Source: Hyphomicrobiaceae bacterium
GTDB lineage: Bacteria; Pseudomonadota; Alphaproteobacteria; Rhizobiales; Hyphomicrobiaceae
Direction: 5' to 3'
Assembly (NCBI GenBank): GCA_017353825.1
Contig: JAFMSC010000107.1
Span: forward strand, 1 to 10,491
Length of the DNA stretch: 10,491 bases
Positions 1 to 6,120 of the stretch are shown piece by piece. The stretch's first letter is position 1. Every line of letters starts with the position of its first letter. The notes below the pieces were generated by a model, which was not told the DNA's origin, ran no database searches, and saw only the letters and a list, made by a program, of their open reading frames with translations. The position numbers and the translations under genes are program-made.

Positions 1-311
1 CGGGCGTGAGCGCCGGCCCGGAGATCGAGGCCCTCTACCGTGCCAACGAGCGCGCGGCGCGCGCCGCCGGGCTCGACCCCGCCCCGCGTGAATTCCGGCC
101 GCATGTCACGCTGGCACGCATGCGCCGCGCACGTCACGCCGAGGTGGCCCGCTTCCTGGCCCACAACGGGAGTTTGCGCCTGGAGCCCTTCCTGGTCACG
201 CGCTTCGTGTTGTTCTCCGCCCGCCCCGGCTCCGGTGGCCCACCTTACGTGGTTGAGGCGGCCTATTCGCTTGGGGGTGCCAACGTCGGCGAGGCTGCTG
301 AACAGGCCTGA
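1..311 (+). CDS. thpR: RNA 2',3'-cyclic phosphodiesterase (2'-5' RNA ligase family), 3' part
   Basis: This is the C-terminal half, about 102 residues, of a ThpR-type 2H phosphoesterase; the gene begins outside the left edge. The GTG at 6 is probably an internal valine, because the frame is open to the edge. Family members are usually about 180 residues with two HxTx motifs, whose histidines act in cyclic-phosphodiester hydrolysis at RNA ends. The second motif is visible as HVTLAR, with its histidine at 102-104, preceded by the typical phrase FRPH. The following segment (RLEPFLVTRFVLFSARPGSGGPPY) fits the family's C-terminal strand that ends in a Y-x-V-x-x-x-Y/F pattern. The first HxTx motif is not in the window. 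ThpR is a cytosolic housekeeping enzyme with a poorly defined physiological substrate. The last 12 or so residues (NVGEAAEQA) extend past the usual end. Confidence 0.85.
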   Translation, partial: GVSAGPEIEALYRANERAARAAGLDPAPREFRPHVTLARMRRARHAEVARFLAHNGSLRLEPFLVTRFVLFSARPGSGGPPYVVEAAYSLGGANVGEAAEQA

Positions 312-317
312 TTTTTT
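292..317 (+). terminator. possible weak intrinsic terminator of thpR
   Basis: A short stem AGGC (292-295) / GCCT (306-309) overlaps the thpR stop codon and is followed two bases later by a run of six T (312-317). The T run is unusual in this GC-rich sequence, but the stem is only four or five pairs long, so this is a weak candidate. Confidence 0.3.
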
Positions 318-1098
318 CCAATCCCAGCGACCAGACACGGGGCGCACGGCCGCAATGCAAATTCCCTCTGCGAAATTGTAGGGAACCGGTGGACGATTTC
401 AGGGCCTGACTGGCCCGAGACAGGCGATCGTGGCGATGACAGCGGCTGCAGCCGGAGGCGGCACAGCAACGCTAACCCGAAGCAGCCCCGACAGCGCCTA
501 CTGAGGCTGTGCAGGTCAGGGCTGCGGGCGGGGTGGATGGGGAGGAGCTGCTACGCGCCGTTGCCGAGGAGATCGGATCGGCGGCGCTCACGCCGACGCC
601 TCGGGGCGCGCGTTGGAGGCGCGTTTGGGGTGTGGCTTGGTCTGGGTTGCGCAAAGAAGGGCGTTCCCCACCCGCGCAGCAAAAGCAGCTCGTTCGTGAG
701 TGGCGCCGGGCTGGTCTCTCGGGCATTCCGACAAGCTGTAAGGCCTCAACCACGTGCGGGTGAGCCTGCTCGCCCAGACGGCTCCACCTCGGGGGATCGT
801 TGAGGGGTGTGTCCGTCGCGAGATCGTGCCACCTGGGCGACTCATTTATACTGATCATTTAGGCAGGCCACCCGTCGGCGACCGGGACCCGGCGGGGTAG
901 GCGCAGCCAAGCCTACGGCACGCCTGGAGCGCGCCGCCTGCAGACGACGCCACGTCCCCTCAGGAACCGATGGAGCCCTCCGGAAGGGAACCGTGGCGCC
1001 ACCACGATGTTGGGCCAAGGACGCCCTGGGTGCCACTCCCGGAGGCCGCCCGAGGGCTACTCCAGCGCCCCCGCAACGCCAAAGCCAGGAGAATGCTA
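312..1098. other. about 790-base intergenic stretch, no gene supported
   Basis: No frame here shows a recognisable protein family. The most protein-like stretch is a plus-strand frame open from 476 to 763 (phrases such as DGEELLRAVAEEIG and QQKQLVREWRRAG). It has no good start: the only candidate is a GTG at 509, with a GAGG two bases away. It could be a gene relic. Bases 841-861 form an AT-rich island carrying a TATACT hexamer (847-852, plus strand), overlapping TATAAA (850-845, minus strand) and the palindrome TGATCA (852-857). These resemble -10 elements, but I see no matching -35 on either strand. The island lies about 250 bases before the downstream VOC gene. Confidence 0.5.
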
Positions 1099-1578
1099 AT
1101 GCCGACCAGAACTGCCGCCAACACCAAGCCGGCGCCGATTAGCCCGTATCTGACCGTCAATGGCGCCGCCGCCGCCATCGCCTTCTATCAGAAGGCGTTC
1201 GGCGCCAAGGAGAAGCAGCGCATGCCCGCCCAGGATGGCAAGCGCCTCATGCACGCCGACATCACCATCAACGGCGGTACCGTCCTCTTGTGCGACGAGT
1301 TTCCCGAGTACGGCGGCAGCGGTGCTCCCAGCGCACCCGGCAACGGCACTGCGTCGCCGGTGGCGATCACCATCCAGTACGCCAAGCCGGCCGAGGTCGA
1401 CGCCACCTTCCAGCGCGCCATCAGCGCGGGCGCAAAGGGCGTGCAAGAACCGCAGGACATGTTCTGGGAGGCGCGCTTCGCCATGCTCACTGACCCCTTC
1501 GGGCACCGCTGGTTCCTGAACGCGCCGCTGCCCAAGAAGCCGGCGCCCAAGAAGAAGCCCGCCGCGAAGAAGAAGTAG
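1099..1578 (+). CDS. VOC-family (PhnB/glyoxalase-like) protein with lysine-rich C-terminal tail
   Basis: A 159-residue vicinal-oxygen-chelate fold protein of the PhnB-like / bleomycin-resistance type. Recognisable elements, in order, are ISPYLTVNGAAAAIAFYQKAFGA (14-36), where such proteins begin; the strand around MHADITI (51-57), with the likely metal-site histidine H52; LLCDEFPE (63-70); and the end motif DMFWEARFAMLTDPFGHRW (120-138). These proteins bind a divalent metal or small molecules; the actual substrate cannot be told from sequence. The frame is open from an ATG at 970, but the fold starts near residue 14 of the form beginning at 1099, and an AGGAG at 1087-1091 sits seven bases before that ATG, so I start there. 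After the fold comes an odd tail of Lys, Pro and Ala (residues 145-159) ending in AAKKK, resembling histone-H1-like tails. The gene stands alone and faces the ABC operon tail to tail. Confidence 0.88.
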   Translation: MPTRTAANTKPAPISPYLTVNGAAAAIAFYQKAFGAKEKQRMPAQDGKRLMHADITINGGTVLLCDEFPEYGGSGAPSAPGNGTASPVAITIQYAKPAEVDATFQRAISAGAKGVQEPQDMFWEARFAMLTDPFGHRWFLNAPLPKKPAPKKKPAAKKK

Positions 1579-1620
1579 GTTGGGGTCGACCCCGGCGCAG
1601 GCCCGGGCAGACCGCAGGGA

Positions 1621-1663
1621 GAGACCCGACGCAGCCAAGAGAACCTGGGAGATGTTGGGTCTC
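1621..1663. terminator. inverted repeat between convergent genes, possible bidirectional terminator
   Basis: GAGACCCGAC (1621-1630) can pair with GTTGGGTCTC (1654-1663), giving ten pairs with one G-T, around a 23-base loop. It lies in the 120-base gap between the VOC gene and the end of the ABC operon. There is no T run on either side, so a role in termination is only inferred from position. A second small palindrome, GGGGTCGACCCC, lies at 1582-1593. Confidence 0.3.
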
Positions 1664-1698
1664 GCTGCCGCTCGACCCGACCTGAGAAAGTTGGGCTA

Positions 1699-2511
1699 TT
1701 ACGCCGTGGCCGGTGCTGCAGCCAGCGACCTCGCGCGTATCTGTGCGCCACGCTCGCGCCGACCGGCTGTTTGCCAGGCGAGCGTGCGCCGCTCCGCCCA
1801 GCGCGCGATCAGGTCGAACACCACCGAGAGCACCAGAATCATCAGGATGGCGGCGAACACGCGGGGACTGTCGAGCACGGTGCGGTAACGCGTGACGAGA
1901 TAGCCGATGCCGTCCGACGACGTGAGCATCTCAGCCACCACCACGCCAATGATGGCGAGCGCACCGCCCAGCCGCAGTCCGGACAGCACGGTGGGGATCG
2001 AGGCCGGAATGACGACGCGTGCAATTTGCTGCGGCACGCTGGCGCCCATGCTGCGGGCTGCCAGCAGTAGGTTCTGGTCGATGGTACCGATGCCGGCGGC
2101 GGTTGAGAGCATCACGGGGAAGAAGCCGTAGATGCCGGCGAAGGCGATCTTGGACTCCGAGCCGATCCCAAACCAGGCAGTGAAGATCGGATAGAGAATG
2201 ACGATTGGCACCGCGTAGAGGCTGGAGAACACCGGCAGCAACAAGTTGCGGAGCAGAGCAAGGCCGCCCACCAGCGCGCCCACCAAGATGCCGCCGCCGC
2301 AGGCGATGGCCATGGAGAGCGCCACCTCGTAGAGGGTCACCGCGAGCGCGTGGGCGTACTCCGCCCAGTTCTGTACCAGCACGGTGAGGGTCTTGGACAA
2401 GGCCGGCAGGAACAGCTCGGGCAACACGCCGGTCAGCGGCACCACCTCCCACAGCGCCAGGACGAGCACCAGTATCAGGCGGCGTACCGTAGCGGGCGAT
2501 GGGCGCTGCAT
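1699..2511 (-). CDS. ABC transporter permease B, SsuC/TauC-like
   Basis: A 270-residue integral membrane subunit of the binding-protein-dependent transport family (SsuC/TauC/NrtB group). Hydrophobic segments appear at about residues 11-28, 60-85, 90-112, 122-140, 183-198 and 217-238, as expected for about six membrane spans. The cytoplasmic EAA-type loop that contacts the ATPase is visible at 151-172 (AARSMGAS, then the IPASIP end). Length is normal; an Arg/Ala-rich C-terminal extension follows residue 245. The ATG at 2511 has a GAGGA five bases upstream. It is the last gene of the operon, 82 bases after the ATPase stop, and that gap holds a pair of palindromes. It is only distantly similar to permease A, so the two probably form a heterodimeric channel. 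The substrate is not evident. Confidence 0.9.
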   Translation of the reverse strand: MQRPSPATVRRLILVLVLALWEVVPLTGVLPELFLPALSKTLTVLVQNWAEYAHALAVTLYEVALSMAIACGGGILVGALVGGLALLRNLLLPVFSSLYAVPIVILYPIFTAWFGIGSESKIAFAGIYGFFPVMLSTAAGIGTIDQNLLLAARSMGASVPQQIARVVIPASIPTVLSGLRLGGALAIIGVVVAEMLTSSDGIGYLVTRYRTVLDSPRVFAAILMILVLSVVFDLIARWAERRTLAWQTAGRRERGAQIRARSLAAAPATA

Positions 2512-2538
2512 GGCTGTCCTCAGTCTGCTTTGGCGTGA

Positions 2539-2604
2539 GGTGGGTTAGCGAAGGGCAATCCGCCATGGCGCATCGGCGGATTAGGGGCTTCGCCTAATCC
2601 GACC
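2539..2604. repeat. paired palindromes (REP/BIME-like) between ATPase and permease B genes
   Basis: Two hairpin units lie side by side. Unit 1 (2539-2564) pairs GGTGGGTT with AATCCGCC (eight pairs, two of them G-T). Unit 2 (2575-2604) pairs GGCGGATTAGG with CCTAATCCG-CC, eleven pairs with one bulged A, around a GGCTTCG loop. The right arm of unit 1 also matches the left arm of unit 2 perfectly (AATCCGCC 2557-2564 with GGCGGATT 2575-2582), so alternative folds compete. The left end, GGTGGGTTAGCG, recurs at 4144-4155. Unit 2 overlaps the end of the ATPase gene. The pattern resembles dispersed palindromic repeats of proteobacteria; membership of a named family is inference. Confidence 0.7.
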
Positions 2605-3403
2605 TCCTGCGGATTTGCTGCCAGATGCGCTCGCGCAGGCGGCCGAACACGTCGGTCGCCATCATCTCGTAGGTGCGCGGGCGCGCCAGCGCGATGTCGA
2701 TGCGGTCGATGATGCGCCCCGGCCGGGCGGACATGACGAGCACTTCGTCGGCGAGATACACCGCCTCAGTGAGGCTGTGGGTGACGAACACCACGGTCTT
2801 GGCGGTCTCATCCCAAATGCGCAGCAGCTCGTGGCCCATCGTCATGCGCGTCTGCTCGTCCAGCGCGGCGAACGGCTCGTCCATGAGGAGCACTGGGGGG
2901 TCCTGGACGAGGCCGCGGGCGATGGACACGCGCTGCTTCATGCCGCCTGACAATTCGTGCGGGTAGCGGGTGCCGAACCCCTTGAGGCCAACCAGATTGA
3001 GCATCGCGTCTGCGCGCCTGCGTCGCTCCTCGCGCGGGGCATGGCGGATGCTTAAGGGGAACTCGATGTTGTCGAGCGCGGTCAGCCAGGGGAACAGGCT
3101 CGCCTCTTGGAACACCACGCCGACGCGGTTGGGATCGGGGCCCGTGATCGGCTTGCCTGCGCACAGTATGGTGCCTGAGGATTGGTGTCTGAGGCCCGCC
3201 ATCATCATGAGCAACGAGGTCTTGCCGCAGCCGGAGGGCCCGACGATCACCACGAAGCGGCCCGCGCCCACGGTGAGGGAAACCTCCTGCAACGCCGGCA
3301 CCTGACCGTCGCGGCCCTCGTAGATGTGCGACAGGCCCGTCACCTCGATGGCGGCAGCCCTCGACTGAGGGCGCGGGCTCTTCACGTCCGCCATGTACTG
3401 CAT
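2594..3403 (-). CDS. ABC transporter ATP-binding protein, SsuB/TauB-like
   Basis: A 269-residue nucleotide-binding subunit that powers import by hydrolysing ATP at the cytoplasmic face. All motifs are intact: Walker A GPSGCGKTS (55-63), Q-loop glutamine Q99 in VVFQEASLFPW, signature LSGGMKQR (151-158), Walker B VLLMDEP (171-177) with catalytic E176, D-loop ALD, and switch histidine H209 in VFVTHSLTEA. The wording matches the nitrate/sulfonate/taurine ATPase group. The gene begins inside permease A, overlapping it by 22 bases, which suggests translational coupling. A GGAGGG lies three bases before the ATG at 3403; an in-frame ATG at 3394 (12 bases from it) is an alternative start. The TAG stop lies inside a palindrome, so the last residues (RRRSD) may have been set by insertion of that element. 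Clear identification; substrate unknown. Confidence 0.95.
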   Translation of the reverse strand: MQYMADVKSPRPQSRAAAIEVTGLSHIYEGRDGQVPALQEVSLTVGAGRFVVIVGPSGCGKTSLLMMMAGLRHQSSGTILCAGKPITGPDPNRVGVVFQEASLFPWLTALDNIEFPLSIRHAPREERRRRADAMLNLVGLKGFGTRYPHELSGGMKQRVSIARGLVQDPPVLLMDEPFAALDEQTRMTMGHELLRIWDETAKTVVFVTHSLTEAVYLADEVLVMSARPGRIIDRIDIALARPRTYEMMATDVFGRLRERIWQQIRRRSD

Positions 3404-4134
3404 CGGCCCTCCAGCCAGCGCACGGTCTCGTTGAAGAGGATCGCCACCGCCGCCAACAGGATCACGCCAGCCAGCAGCTGCGGCATCTGGAAGTTTTCAC
3501 CCCAGCTGGCGATCAAGTGACCAATGCCGGTGCGCGAGGCGTACATCTCCGCGATCATCACGCCGGTGAAGTTGAAGATCATGGAGATGCGGAGGGCCTC
3601 CAGCAGGAACGGCATCATGCTCGGCACGTAGACGCGGGTGAGCACCTGCAGGGGCGAGGCGCCGTAGGAGCGCGCCACCAGCACGTGGTCGGCCTTCACC
3701 GATTCCACCGCCGCCGCCGCGCTCATGATGACTATGAAGAGGGTTGAGAAGGCGGCGTAGGCCACCTTCTGGCCGAAGCCGATGCCGAACACCAGGATGA
3801 ACATGGGCAGGAAGATCGACTTGGGGATCGAGAACACGTAAAACAGCATCGGCCTGAAGATGGCGCCGAAGTAGTCGTTCTCCGCGGCCAAAATACCGAT
3901 GGCGGCGCCCAGCGGTACGGCGATGATGAAGGCGACGATCACCTCCGCCGCCGTGACGCCGATGGCCTCCTGCACTTGCGCGCGGCCGAGCAGCTGGCCC
4001 AGCATCCTCACCACGCCGGAGAGCGGCGGCAGCAGCAGCGGGTTGACGGCGCCGGCGCGCGGCAGCGCCTCCCACGCGCCCATGACGAGGGCGAACAGCG
4101 CCAAGCGGGTGAAGATAATCTGTAAGCGGGTCAT
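3382..4134 (-). CDS. ABC transporter permease A, SsuC/TauC-like
   Basis: A 250-residue membrane subunit of the same permease family as the gene at 1699-2511. Hydrophobic segments are visible at about residues 5-21, 61-84, 93-118, 124-142, 184-196 and 218-235. The EAA-type loop is VARSYGASPLQVLTRVYVPS, around 153-172, followed by MMPFLLEALRIS. Length is normal for the group. The ATG at 4134 has no clear Shine-Dalgarno upstream (the bases before it read TTAAGATA), and a strong hairpin ends only 11 bases before the start, so translation may be weak or dependent on structure. The 3' end overlaps the ATPase start by 22 bases. It follows the binding-protein gene after a 149-base gap full of palindromes, which could lower its expression relative to the binding protein. 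Confidence 0.92.
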   Translation of the reverse strand: MTRLQIIFTRLALFALVMGAWEALPRAGAVNPLLLPPLSGVVRMLGQLLGRAQVQEAIGVTAAEVIVAFIIAVPLGAAIGILAAENDYFGAIFRPMLFYVFSIPKSIFLPMFILVFGIGFGQKVAYAAFSTLFIVIMSAAAAVESVKADHVLVARSYGASPLQVLTRVYVPSMMPFLLEALRISMIFNFTGVMIAEMYASRTGIGHLIASWGENFQMPQLLAGVILLAAVAILFNETVRWLEGRCSTWRT

Positions 4135-4143
4135 TATCTTAAG

Positions 4144-4175
4144 GGTGGGTTAGCGCTGAAGGCCGCTAACCCAGC
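4144..4175. repeat. palindrome with GGTGGGTTAGCG, upstream of permease A
   Basis: TGGGTTAGCG (4146-4155) and CGCTAACCCA (4164-4173) form a perfect ten-pair stem with an eight-base loop. The left end GGTGGGTTAGCG is identical to 2539-2550, which makes this a second copy of the same repeat type. It sits just upstream of the permease A start codon. Confidence 0.72.
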
Positions 4176-4201
4176 ATGTCCACATCTTCGGGTTCGGCAA
4201 C

Positions 4202-4275
4202 CGTGGGCTCACGCTGATCGCGCTGACCCACGCTAGCATATTCCCTTCGCCGGAAGAGGGCATGGGGAGAGGGAA
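4202..4275. repeat. further hairpins in the binding protein-permease gap
   Basis: CGTGGG (4202-4207) pairs with CCCACG (4227-4232). Inside it TCA/TGA and CGC/GCG also pair, giving twelve pairs with two single bulges and a TGATC loop; this looks like a diverged relative of the 4144-4175 unit. Next to it, CCCTTC-GCCG-GAAG(A)GG forms a small hairpin (4243-4259), enclosed by TTCCCT (4241-4246) / AGGGAA (4270-4275). The last structure lies just after the binding-protein stop on the transcribed strand and could stabilise or end part of the transcripts. No T run is present. Confidence 0.5.
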
Positions 4276-4283
4276 CACACGCA

Positions 4284-5300
4284 TCACACTGCCGTTGGCA
4301 CCGGCTTGAACTGGGTGATGAACATATCCTTGGCCGGCGCCAGGTCGCTCATACCGATCAGGCGGCCCATATCGAGGGCTCGCTCCATCCAGTCGAGCTG
4401 CATCTCGCCGGTGCGCGACAGGTGCTTGATGTTGCCGTCGAGCTCGCGCGCCGCGATGGCCTCGGGGATCTCGTCGATCTCAGCGATCAGCTTGACGGCG
4501 GCGGCGCGGTTGCCGTCGGCGACCAGGAAGGCGAGGCCGCCGTAGATGGCGTTGAGCGCCTTCTGCACCACCTGCGGACGCTCCTGGATGATCTTGTCGC
4601 CGGCGATCCACGCCGAGTTAGAGTGGGCCGGGATGGCCTCGCCGTAGTCGACCAGCGGGCGGGCGACCTTCTCGTCCATCACCTTGTAGGTGAGCGGCGA
4701 ATAGAGCACGGTGGCGTCGATGTTGCCGGTCAAGAGGTTCGGCACCAGGCCGCCGCCGCCCAGCGGAACGCGCGTGAACTCGAGCTTGCGGTCGGCGATG
4801 GTCCAGCGCGCGCAGATGTCGCTGCCGGATCCGGCCGAGGTGATGCCCACCTTCTTGCTGGCCAGCTCCTTCACGTCCTTGATGGGCGAGTCAGTCTTCA
4901 CCACGAGATACCAGCCGTAGTAGCCGTTGGCCCCATTGGCCACGCACCGCGCGTTGACGCCCTTGTTGAGGCCAGCGGCGACACTGGAGGAGGAATTGAG
5001 AATCATCTCAGCGGCGCCGGCGGCGAGCGCCTCGAAGCCCTCGGCCCCGCTTCGGTAGATCGTCAGCTCAGCCCTGATGCCCTCTTTCTCGAACAGCTTC
5101 TGGCGCTGCGCCGTCTCGGCCACGATGGTGGGCCAATAGGTCTTGGTGGGCAGACCGATGCGGATGGTGTCCGTGCCCTGGGCAGCGGCAAGGCGCGGCA
5201 TGTACGAGGCCGCCACGCCTCCGATCACAGTGGCCCCGCCGCCGACCAGGATGCGGCGGCGCACTAGATCGGGCGTTTCATCTCGGGGCTCTTGTGCCAT
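4284..5300 (-). CDS. ABC transporter substrate-binding protein, NMT1/SsuA-like, Tat-type signal
   Basis: A 338-residue periplasmic binding protein of the nitrate/sulfonate/taurine and NMT1/THI5-like group. The N-terminus has three arginines (14-16) followed by ILVGGGATVIGGVAASY and an AAA-Q boundary near 40/41. That is a plausible twin-arginine signal with cleavage after residue 40, although a phenylalanine or SRRxFLK core is missing. The mature part starts TIRIGLPTKTYWPTIVAE and shows the family's two-lobe landmarks: EKEGIRAELTIYRSG (71-85), the VKELASKKVGITSAGSGSD segment (143-161) and NLLTGNIDATVLYSP (188-202). A GGAGG lies six bases before the ATG at 5300. It is the first gene of the operon; the permeases and ATPase follow. 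The ligand cannot be deduced: the family binds sulfonates, nitrate, pyrimidines, aromatic acids and more, and no enzyme gene adjoins. Confidence 0.92.
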   Translation of the reverse strand: MAQEPRDETPDLVRRRILVGGGATVIGGVAASYMPRLAAAQGTDTIRIGLPTKTYWPTIVAETAQRQKLFEKEGIRAELTIYRSGAEGFEALAAGAAEMILNSSSSVAAGLNKGVNARCVANGANGYYGWYLVVKTDSPIKDVKELASKKVGITSAGSGSDICARWTIADRKLEFTRVPLGGGGLVPNLLTGNIDATVLYSPLTYKVMDEKVARPLVDYGEAIPAHSNSAWIAGDKIIQERPQVVQKALNAIYGGLAFLVADGNRAAAVKLIAEIDEIPEAIAARELDGNIKHLSRTGEMQLDWMERALDMGRLIGMSDLAPAKDMFITQFKPVPTAV

Positions 5301-5349
5301 TGGCTTCCTCCCTGCGCTATTGCGCGGCCGCGACGGCGGATGACGGGCG

Positions 5350-5377
5350 AGTGTAGATCAGGCGCGGCAGCGGGCAA
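5350..5377 (-). promoter_or_regulatory. candidate sigma-70-type promoter of the ABC operon
   Basis: Reading the minus strand, TTGCCC (5377-5372) and TACACT (5355-5350) each match four of six consensus bases, with 16 bases between them. The transcript would have a leader of about 40 bases before the binding-protein start codon. The position is right, but in GC-rich DNA such partial matches are common. Confidence 0.3.
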
Positions 5378-6120
5378 CCACAAATGCCCAGTGTGGGTGG
5401 AGGGTGCCGGCACGGGTTCGGCCGGTCCTGACACACTCGGCGAGCTGCCAGCAGGCCTGCTAGGATTGTCGGCGCCGTACACGAGTATCATCGCCCTGGC
5501 GGCGCTCACCACCTGCGAGCCGCGATCGGCCATGGCCAGCCACGCCGCGGTGGCGGCCGCGACGGCGGGCTCGATGATGGCTCGTCGAACATGGTCCCGC
5601 CGGGTTCTCCTTCTGGGCGGTGACCCTATTGGGAGCATCGCGCTGACAACCGGCGCGCGTCCGATCATGGCTGTGCGGGCGTGCCCGGCCGGCCGGCCCA
5701 TCGGACACGCGGCCAGCCGAGGTCGGCGAGAGGGCGACGCACCTTGCGGGCAAGCCCAGGGCAGACGGCTCCCGCGTGGCCCGGCCGGTTGCGCCTCGGG
5801 CCTTCCCAGCATCGGGCCATCTCGGAGGTGTCGGCGTCGAGCGTGGCGAGGAGCTTTGGGCGGCGGGCCGGTGCGCCTGACCATTACGGTCTCGTGGCGC
5901 AGCCTAAGCAGCGTTGTCTGGTTTCGCCAACGCAGACGACCGCCGGAGTACACGGAAAGCGGACAGTCGGCGGGTGGCGCGATGTGCCATCGCACACAAA
6001 CAGGCGTGCCGTCATCCGCGCATCATGTGAAGGTCTCTCGGATACCGGCCAGCGATGCGCTCGCCCCAGACACGGCGCCGGTGTCCGAAAAACCTTCCAC
6101 AGAAAGCGGTCATTCACGGA
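5378..6120. other. about 740-base stretch with no supported gene
   Basis: Long open frames exist on both strands (plus 5292-6176; minus 5264-5995). Both are rich in Arg, Pro, Gly and Ser, match no family I recognise, and overlap each other almost completely, as expected by chance in GC-rich DNA. The plus frame also covers the binding-protein start region. A 16-base stretch, GCGGCCGCGACGGCGG, occurs at 5324-5339 and again at 5553-5568. I see no hairpin with a T run, no tRNA-like fold and no transposase remnant. Decayed coding sequence is possible but cannot be shown by eye. Confidence 0.5.

Noticed and set aside
841..861. AT-rich island with TATACT as promoter of the VOC gene
   Set aside because: No -35 element at a suitable distance, and the leader would be about 250 bases; kept only as a note in the intergenic entry.
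970..1098. Longer start (ATG 970) for the VOC gene, adding 43 residues
   Set aside because: The extra part has no family match, whereas AGGAG at 1087-1091 is ideally spaced for the ATG at 1099.
960..1178. Minus-strand 72-codon ORF with a hydrophobic, membrane-like segment
   Set aside because: It is antisense to the well-supported VOC gene start; its hydrophobic run is the complement of the Ala-rich coding sequence, and it has no family resemblance.
4422..5267. Plus-strand 281-codon ORF
   Set aside because: It lies wholly antisense to the binding-protein gene and its composition is that of a mirror frame.
5324..5568. 16-base exact repeat GCGGCCGCGACGGCGG at 5324-5339 and 5553-5568
   Set aside because: Pure GC-rich, NotI-like sequence with no structure around it; chance recurrence is likely at this base composition.
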